From: Astrocystis sublimbata
Lineage: Eukaryota; Ascomycota; Sordariomycetes; Xylariales; Xylariaceae
Assembly: GCA_022453515.1 (NCBI GenBank)
Contig: JAJNNY010000059.1
Location: forward strand, 156,281 to 220,280
Length of the DNA: 64,000 nucleotides
Direction: 5' to 3'
The notes beneath the pieces are model-generated. The model saw only the letters and a list, made by a program, of their open reading frames with translations. It had not been told where the DNA came from and ran no database searches. The position numbers were made by a program, and so were the translations under genes. Of the stretch, positions 56,601-64,000 are shown piece by piece. How positions within the stretch are numbered: position 1 is the stretch's first letter; every line of letters starts with the position of its first letter.

Positions 56601-58723
56601 GAATCGAGATGGCGCAAGTTGTGATTAGAAACCCAGAGACGCGAGGCACACTTACCAAATTATCACGTCATATGCCCGAACAGCCAGCAACTACTGCAGA
56701 ATGTTCAACCTCTCAATTTACAGTTGGTAGGACTCCGTGTACTTTAGTGTGAGTAGCAGTGTAATAGTGGTATCCGGCTTTACACTCGGGAACGGATGTT
56801 CCCGCGCCCCATGCTCCAAGGCAACGGGACACCAGGATTTATTTGGAACAATCAAGGACATGTCACATTTTTCCACCGACCGAGAATCTCGTCCATGTAA
56901 CGCCGACCCGATGTGATATAGTTCGTTGTTTCCGAGAGATGCTCAAGTTCTGAAAGGGCACCTAGTGAGAGACGCAAGAAGGGGGGAACGAATGCTGTAT
57001 ACCTACCTAGTAGCAAGCGACCGAGTATGTTGTGTAAGTATATCTCATTATCACTGCTACATCAGCTCAGGAGCCTCAATTCAATCACAATATGCGCATG
57101 GGGAACAGTCCGGGACCTACTATACCCGATGCACAAGATACCTGGGCTCTAGATCAACCACATATGCACAGCACTTTCCATGATACTCAGCGTACTATAC
57201 TAAAACATAACGTCTCGCTATCTGGTCCTAAGCGAGAGCAATTGGGCAATATAAGTGTTACGGTGGTTCTGGAGCGAGGACCCTCGACCCCTTCTCTCCT
57301 GCACTGCTACTTACCGATTCAGGCTTAAAGGCAGATCTTAACCCTCTAGCTGACCCGTCCAGCCTCCAGCTCAGGACCCTGACTCGATAAATGCGCTTGG
57401 CAGTATCCTCTCTGGGTAGAGGCGTCCCTTTTGGGGAGAAAGTCTTTCCATTAACGTTCTTCTGCGTCATTCTTCGTTATCCTCCCCGCTCACGGGAGTT
57501 CTCGTGTTGAATGAACACCAACAGTCTGCCCACAGCTAACGACCACACCCTCGGATATGCGGTAGGCTCTGTTGTTAGTTCACATTGTGACCCTCACCGC
57601 TAGAAAAACAAACACTGCTGCTGGAAAGTTTCAAGCTCACGTCATGCCACTCGAGGCAAACTGGTCTCTGCGGCATGGTGACCTAAGGTAATATGTAATC
57701 TTTTTCGAGGTGCTTTTGTTGGACTGGCCCAGACTATTATAGTGTCGCGGGTGCTGAGTACCAACCCCAACCAGTATGGATTAGACCGATTGCACTAACA
57801 TCAGTTTTGGGATGGGATCTTTTTGGCAACTATAACCCTCATTTAGACTCTCTCTCCGAATTGAGGAAACTGGTTGGGTTGAGGGTGCTGAGTTATTTTT
57901 TAAAGTCAGGTGTACATAATCACCTTTGGATGATTACCAACATTCGCGAATAACCTCGTGGAGGCAGAGGGAATAGGTAACATCTCCGGCGCTGAGGGCG
58001 CTGTTAGCGGTGTGGACCTTCAAGGGTTCTAAAGTACCTGGCTCGCCTGTCTCGCCTGAGCAATTTTGGCGCCGAAACGGACGCCGCAGGTCACACACTT
58101 GTAACCCAGCCCTTAGAGATCCATCTGGCATTCCTATTGGCGTGTACATTGATTGCACTGAACAATCAAATTGATGTACTTACCGGGAGAACAGAAGACA
58201 CTAGAGGAGAGAAAGAGCATTGTCATTATACTCTACCCGACGGTACGGATGTGTCGATGGATGGGACACAGCATCTTGGCTGTTAGATGCATTGCGCCAT
58301 ACCTACTTAACCCTACCCTGACGGAAGTGGCGCCACTAAGATTGGCCTCGGATTGGCCTACTATCGCAACTCAACTTTACATACTATGTAGTATGTCGGA
58401 TCCTTGGAAGTCCCCCGCCACCATCCCTGCAAGATTCCTCGATATCGAATGGAATGGAGCCGATGGAACGGCTGCGCGGTCCAACTGCTGTACTCCATGA
58501 TGCGACAGCCGCGCGATAACAATTGCTTTCCCTCGAGTGGCAAGTCGGTGGCATAGCAGTAGTAGTGAATGCTTCGTCTATGATAAAACCGTATAACCTT
58601 TCTTTTTTCTTCTTCTTCTCCTCTTCTTGTCTGTCCTTTCCATTTGCGCCGGTTTGCCAATCCCACTGTGACCTTGACAAGAACTAGGACGTAGCCGACA
58701 GGATTGCGATCCGACAACACACC
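53607..58723. other. 5.1-kb stretch without a recognisable gene
   Basis: Largest gene-free interval in the window. Open frames are short, lack ATG or splice support, and show no family motif. No transposase, reverse transcriptase, long terminal repeat or tRNA was recognised. Base composition is moderately AT-rich but not strongly RIP-like by eye. Confidence 0.4.
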
Positions 58724-60775
58724 ATGACCGAGGACCAGCTTCGCCATCTCTCCATGTTGGCAACCGTTGCCGGCGTGGCTGTTCACCATGGCATCTTCAT
58801 GCGCGGCGAGTGGCATCTACACGGCTCCGAAATCATCGCCGCCCATGTCCCTATCGCCGGTATGGTGCTGTGGTATCTCATCCCCACCGTCACCAGACCC
58901 TTCTACGCCTTCGGTCCATTGGCCGTTCTCGTGGGCGCATACTTGTTCGGACTGTTTGGGAGCATGACCCTCTATCGACTCTTCTTCCATCGTCTCAATT
59001 CTTTCAAGGGGCCGAGGCTTGCGGCTGTGTCCAAGCTTTGGCATGTGTGGCATGTCCGTAATTCCAAGAATCACCTGTTCCAGCAGAAGCTGCAGAAAGA
59101 ATGGGGGACAATTGTCAGAACAGGTGAGCTTCTTCATCAGCGCGGGTTTTCCCACCAACATGAAAAGTGTGCAAGTATTGCGACAATCGGGAGTGAATTG
59201 CAAGCTAATATCTGGCGAAACCAAGGCCCAAATGAGCTCACGTTGTTCCACCCTGATGCCATTGAGCTTATGGATGGCTTCAGTAACGAGACCACGCGGG
59301 ATGTCTGGTATGATATCGTCCGGCCTAGGACCTCAGCTGTCTTCACCCGCGACAGGCAGGAGCACAAAATTGGCCGCAAGTACTGGGCCCAAGGCTTGTC
59401 GAACAAAGGTAAGTGAATCCTCAAGGTGGAATCGCGCGTCGCTAACGATATGTTTGACAGCAATGAACGATTATTACCCTCGCATGGCTAGGATTGTTAG
59501 AGACCTCTCGACCTGCGTCGGCACTTATGACGGCAAGCCAGTAGACATTGACCAGATCATGTCGTGGTATTCCTGGGATGTCATGGGAGAAGTGCTCTTC
59601 GGCGAGGACTTCGGCCTCGTTCGATCCAAAGAAACGCATCCCAGTATAGCGCACAGGGACCGTGCATTGGCTCTGGCTGGACCCCTCGGTGACGCCATCT
59701 GGATCGCCCTCCTGGGTTTCCAGCTTGCCCCGTCGGTCGGCCCTGTCAGGGACTGGCACAATATGATCCAATTCTGCGAGGACCACATGAAATTGCGTCT
59801 CAATGTAGGTCCTCCCCTGACAGCTCGCGCAACTTTTTACCTTTGTAACAGCATTCTGATGGAGTGGCATGATATATAGCGCGGTGGCAGCGACAAGGTC
59901 GACATGGCGACGTATTTCATTGAAGAATACCAGAAGACGGCGAGCACCAAGACACAGAGAGACAGGGACCTCCATCTCGCCGGCACGGCGGTGACAGCTG
60001 TCGTCGCGGGAAGGTAAGACACCAATCTTTTGCTGTCGCAGCTCTCATGTCACCAATGAGAGTTTTTGCACCCCTCTGATCCTCCGGCGGCTACAACTTG
60101 AGGCACCCGCTAATATCCTCATAGTGACACTACTCGTGCCGTCCTGATCGGAGTCTGGTGGTTCCTCTCTAAATATCCCGAGCACGCCAAGCAGGTCCAA
60201 TCGGAGATCGACGGTCTCGATGTGAGAGATGCGAACGCCATTGCCACCCTGCCGCATCTCAATGGTGTAATCAACGAAGCTCTTCGGCTCGTGCCACCGG
60301 TCCTGACGGGCGGGAACAGGATCACCGGTCCGAATGGAATGTTGATCGACGACGTTCTAATCCCGCCGGGCGTGAAGGTGACGTGTCCCACATACGTCCT
60401 CCACAGAAGTAAGTGCGCGCCTAATCGAGGCTTCCGACGACTGTTTGTGATTTTATGCTGACCTACAAACCTGCAGTGGAATCGATGTGGGTGAAGCCAG
60501 ACGAATTCATCCCCGAGCGATGGTACTCGCGGCCCGAGCTTATTCTAGACAAGCGAGCCTTCAAGCCCTTTAGTTTCGGCGCTCGATACTGCTTGGGAAA
60601 GAACATGGCCATCGCGGCTCTCCGCCTCGTCATTGCGACCTTGCTGCAGGACTTCAACGTGAGCTTCGCGCCCGGCTACGACGAGGACACCATGTGGCGC
60701 GATATGAGAGACCAGGTCACCTGTCAGCCCGGTGAGGTCCACTGCGTCTTCGAGCCGCGCAAAGCGGCGAAATGA
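58724..60775 (+). CDS. Cytochrome P450 monooxygenase
   Basis: Microsomal P450. Six exons (58724-59123, 59226-59408, 59461-59804, 59880-60013, 60125-60408, 60477-60775) give 547 residues. The N-terminus has three hydrophobic segments instead of the usual one (about residues 5-25, 38-55 and 62-85, ending MTLYRLFFHRL), a feature seen in some fungal secondary-metabolism P450s. The I-helix is AGRSDTTRAV, the K-helix ExxR is INEALRLVPPV, the meander has FIPERW, and the heme loop is FSFGARYCLGKNMA with Cys at about residue 487. All are intact, so the enzyme should be active. It looks like the tryprostatin-hydroxylase/benzoate-hydroxylase group, but the substrate is unknown. Neighbours are an NmrA-like reductase on the same strand and a sugar transporter. 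Confidence 0.92.
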
Positions 60776-61834
60776 GATCCGACTTTATGATTGCGATGAA
60801 GCATCAAGAAAATGAGCTAGCCCGCTTTGCCCTCATAGTGAGAGGACTTTAGCATGGATCTTTCGGTCAAGTGATTTAGCAGAGGTTCAAAAGGGGGTTC
60901 CCAACTGGGGAACGATGTCATGAAGTCGGTAATACCGTTTGATGATAGTTGCGTGGAGTTTACATTGGAATTGCTCGCGTTATATGCCCTCAACAGCTGC
61001 TAATATCAAGCCGCTTGTGATGTTGGGATTTCGACCTGTTCAAGGATGGAGAACCAACCTGGAATGAGGCATCTTTCGTACAAATGACGATGACCCTACG
61101 AGATGAGATTTGCGCAATTAACTAACGCAAGTGAGCTTAGATGTCATCTGCGCGGGGTTCGCTGACTTATGTATGAAGCACGTGGTGTGTCGCCGAAGCT
61201 GATGTACCAAGTAGGTACACGCTTCGTATGGGACATGGATCTCGGCTGTCACTTAAAGTAAGTAGTGGAACTGTATTTGAGTAGTTCCATTGAGATAAGA
61301 AAAAAACAATACAAAATCAATATAAAAATCCGGGCCATCTCAAGTGATATGTGAAGTCATCGTGAGGAACTCGGAAAAGATTACCCTTCTCACAGCTTTA
61401 GAAGAAAAATGAGCACTTTCAAAAGACATTTCAATGACGCAAACAAAGCGAGATGTTAAGCTGAGCACCAAAGTCTTTCACTCCGGAGTTTGTTGACCAG
61501 GAATATGCTACCTCCTTGAGGCTTTCCGGGCTCGTTCGCTCGTACCTCCGAAAGTCGGAACCCTTATCCACTCCCGAACCACCCTCTCGGATCCGGACCT
61601 TAATGTGCCGACATTTTACATCATTGTTGAGAATCATTCATCCGGGCAACAACCCAACGAGAAATTGGCATACGGTAAGTTGCGCGGGAATTTCATTCCA
61701 TCGGACTAGTAGATCGGGTTTAACACCATATAGGCTGACTGAAGAAGGGAATAAGCTGTGAATAATAAAGACAGTCATCGTCACCTCTCCTCCATCGCCA
61801 TAACCTACCTCTTCCTCCGGCACCGAAAATATAT
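60776..61834. other. Intergenic, nothing recognised
   Basis: Between the P450 and NmrA-like genes, same strand. It should hold the P450 3' region and the promoter of the next gene. Confidence 0.4.
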
Positions 61835-61873
61835 CTACCTACCTACCTACCTACCTACCTACCTACCTACCTA
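61835..61873. repeat. CTAC tetranucleotide microsatellite in the leader of the next gene
   Basis: About nine tandem CTAC units, ending in an ACCTAGGTAC palindrome, 20 bases before the ATG at 61893, so it likely lies in the transcribed leader. Repeat length is likely to vary between strains. Confidence 0.85.
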
Positions 61874-61892
61874 GGTACTTACATAATCTACC

Positions 61893-62828
61893 ATGGCCCT
61901 CAAAACCGTAACCCTCTTCGGCCCCAACGGCAACCTGGGCACCAAGATCCTCGAGGCGCTCCTCGCCTCAGGCCACTTCAGCGTGACCGTCACCAAACGC
62001 ATCTCCTCCCCGTGGACACCTCCCTCATCCATCGCCGAAAAGTTGCGCGTCCAGACCGTCGACGACGAGCTCTCTCTCCCCAGTCTCAAAGCCGCACTCC
62101 AGGGCCAAGACGCCGTAGTCGTCAGCATTCCGCTGCGCGACCTCGACCAGCACCTGCGCATCGCCGACGCCGCGGCCGCCGTGGGCGTGCGGCGCTTCAT
62201 CCCCGCCGACTACGGCTCGTGCGACTCGGACAGTGCGCGCGCGCAGGAGCTCGTGCCGCTGTTCAAGCGCAAGGCGGACGTGCGGGCGCGCCTGCAGGAG
62301 CATGCTACTTCCACCACTACTGTTACTGATACGGAAAAGCAACTCGCCTGGACGAGCATCGTCTGCGGGCATTTCTTCGACTGGGGACTGCGGGAAGCCT
62401 TCCTGCACTTCGACCTGCAGGCGCGCACGGCCGAGATCCTCGACCAGGGGACGTACAAGTCGTCCAACTCGACGCTGCGCCGCGTCGCCGAGGCCGTCGT
62501 CACCATTTTAGCGAGAGACGCGCCGGAGACGCGCAACAAGGTCCTCTTCGTCCAGAGCTTCTGCGTCTCGCAGCTCGACGTGCTGGCTGCGCTGCAGAAG
62601 GCGAGTGGGCAGGAGTGGAAGGTCGACTATGTGGATTCGGAGAAATTCATAACTGAGAAGAAGGCCAAGGCCGATGCGGGCGATAAACAGGCTGTTGAGG
62701 ACCTGGTTTTCGCCCTGGGTGCGTTGGACGGGGATTGGACGACGAGAGAGAATTATTCGATGGAGCTGCTGGGGCTGGAGGATGAGGATTTGGATGATGT
62801 TGTGAAGACCGTGTGGGATTCGCAGTGA
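61893..62828 (+). CDS. NmrA-like/isoflavone-reductase-like NAD(P)-binding protein
   Basis: Single exon, 311 residues. The Rossmann fold is clear at the start: TLFGPNGNLGTKILEALL has GxxGxxG (Gly10, Gly13, Gly16), then DAVVVSIPL and FIPADYGS, the family sequence where isoflavone reductases have FxPSEFG. It belongs to the atypical short-chain dehydrogenase group that includes NmrA regulators, phenylcoumaran benzylic ether reductases and CipA-like fungal proteins. No catalytic Lys can be assigned without an alignment. Proximity to the P450 (1.1 kb, same strand) suggests a common pathway, but that is inference. Confidence 0.85.
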   Translation: MALKTVTLFGPNGNLGTKILEALLASGHFSVTVTKRISSPWTPPSSIAEKLRVQTVDDELSLPSLKAALQGQDAVVVSIPLRDLDQHLRIADAAAAVGVRRFIPADYGSCDSDSARAQELVPLFKRKADVRARLQEHATSTTTVTDTEKQLAWTSIVCGHFFDWGLREAFLHFDLQARTAEILDQGTYKSSNSTLRRVAEAVVTILARDAPETRNKVLFVQSFCVSQLDVLAALQKASGQEWKVDYVDSEKFITEKKAKADAGDKQAVEDLVFALGALDGDWTTRENYSMELLGLEDEDLDDVVKTVWDSQ

Positions 62829-63267
62829 GGGTGGTGTGGTCTTGGTCTCATGCGTCGCTGACTCTCGATGTCGAAGGGCGATGTGTTAAGCCTGACAGTC
62901 TTTAGAGTCTGTTCTCCCTACCTAGGTAGTATATGTGTCTGCTAGAGATATTGTCCGCGTTTCATGGGCATGGTAGAACTGGCTGCTAGATCTACAGGAT
63001 AGACGATAGACATGGAATGCAAGTGTTGAAGTATATCTGGAACATGTCGAGGGAAGCGCTTGCCCTCACATCCAGTATGGAAAAATTAGAACGATATCAC
63101 TTCGGATTGCGAATGAAATAATAGCATAAATGCTGAGCCTCATGAATGATTCACGATCCGTAATTCTTTCCATCATTACATAGAGTATGTATATCGGAAA
63201 CGCCGCCTAATGCAAATAATGAACATCAAAACCCCTCGCTGGTAAAATGCAAACCTATAGGCTAGAA
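62829..63267. other. Intergenic between convergent genes
   Basis: Should hold both 3' regions. An ACCTAGGTA palindrome is at 62920. Nothing else seen. Confidence 0.4.
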
Positions 63268-64000
63268 CTAACCCCAAAACCCAGAGAAATGAACCGTAGC
63301 CCATATTACGACCCAGGTGTAAAAGATGCTCCCGGTATCCCACTTCATTGCCCCGGAATCATTTGAGCCGCTCACGCCTCCTCCCACCCCAGCATCCGGA
63401 GCCAGTGGGTTCGAGTTTGCGTTGGCTGCCGTGAAGTCCGGCGCTGAGCAGTCTCCCTTTATCTTGCCCAAATTCATCTGAGAAGTGATTTCCATCTCTT
63501 TCGATCCGCAATTCGAGTACTGAGCGAGGTGGATAGCCTCGTTTGTCTGGTCAAAGACAGCTGTGATCTACGGTCAGAAACTTCAAATGAACATTACGGG
63601 AGTGATATGAGCAGTGACGAACCATAGACAGATCGTAGCATCGTGTCGCCGAGAAGCACAAAGTCCTCACTGGGACTGATCCCGAGATAACACGACATGC
63701 CAAATGGGCTTTGAATCTCTCGTACTACCTCCCTGAATGGCACTCGGATAGTGACCCCGTCGAAAGCGAAGTTCAGAGTCCCTGGATCTTGGCCAAACCT
63801 GCAATCTACCGGATAGAATCCTCGCGGGTCCGTCGTGTCCGCACCGAAATCCTCAGCGATTTTATTCGCCAGCTTCGTGGGAAGAAGGGTAAGAGTGGCG
63901 CCACTGTCGAGGAAGACCGCCATTGTGGAGTTTGAATATCTTTGTGTAGCTCCGCTTGGTGATGTTTGCTCAATGACTCCATACCGATCCAACTATTTAA
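63268..64000 (-). CDS. Aspartic protease, GPI-anchored type, 5' part beyond window
   Basis: C-terminal half of a pepsin-like aspartic protease. Within the window, the exon at about 63992-63623 begins right after an intron acceptor (AATAG) and encodes the second active-site motif VFLDSGATLTLLP (DSG), then DCRFGQDPGTLNFAFDG and YLGISPSEDFVLLGDTMLRS, the flap-like pattern of the C-terminal lobe. A 62-base intron (63622-63561, donor GTTCGT, acceptor ATCACAG) leads to AVFDQTNEAIHLAQYSNCG. The tail is Ser/Gly/Asn-rich (GVGGGVSGSNDSGAM) and ends in a hydrophobic segment, typical of a GPI-anchored yapsin-like enzyme (OpsB type). The first active site lies upstream of base 64000. Confidence 0.85.

Noticed and set aside
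53607..58723. Transposon or retroelement relic
   Set aside because: Looked for transposase or reverse-transcriptase motifs, long direct or inverted terminal repeats; none seen by eye.
1..64000. CRISPR array, operon or bacterial-type features
   Set aside because: Spliced genes and fungal families throughout; no regularly spaced direct repeats.

Overview
This window looks like nuclear DNA of a filamentous ascomycete (Pezizomycotina, most likely Sordariomycetes). The genes are split by short introns of about 45-150 bases with GTAAGT/GTATGT-type donors and CTAAC/CTGAC branch points. Both strands carry genes with no operon structure, and several families are fungal (Urb2, Mic10, Mdm10, UstYa/DUF3328, Urb2-type ribosome factors). 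Exon boundaries were worked out by hand from splice signals and reading-frame continuity; no homology search was run.

Left third (1-27 kb): a partial SAM methyltransferase (-), a tRNA (-), the large 60S-biogenesis gene URB2 (-), a second related tRNA (+), MICOS subunit MIC10 (+), a one-TM unknown (-), an animal/(6-4)-type photolyase (-), an uncharacterised fungal protein (-), a DHCR24-like FAD oxidoreductase (+) convergent with a secreted beta-propeller protein (-), a UstYa-type oxidase (+), a small coiled-coil protein (+), ribosomal protein S19 with nine exons (+), and a small membrane protein (-).

Middle (27-48.6 kb): MDM10 of the ERMES complex (+), a gene-poor stretch ending in a ZIP zinc transporter (+) whose promoter holds a cluster of CAAGGT motifs, an eight-exon gene with zinc-deaminase-like motifs and a C-terminal repeat tail (-), LSM3 (-), a mitochondrial ATPase-expression factor (+), the GPI12/PIG-L de-N-acetylase (-), a tail-to-tail pair of membrane proteins (+/-), and an unknown protein (+).

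Right quarter (49-64 kb): an F-box gene with a frame break (-), an MFS sugar transporter with a one-base frame disruption (-), about 5 kb without a recognisable gene, a cytochrome P450 (+), an NmrA/isoflavone-reductase-like protein (+), and a partial GPI-anchored aspartic protease (-). This part looks the most accessory: metabolic and secreted functions, signs of gene decay, and long gene-free stretches. The rest is mostly core housekeeping (ribosome, splicing, GPI synthesis, mitochondrial architecture). The best candidates for something undescribed are the deaminase-like gene at 34.6-37.0 kb and the UstYa-type oxidase without a visible substrate gene at 20.9-21.9 kb.
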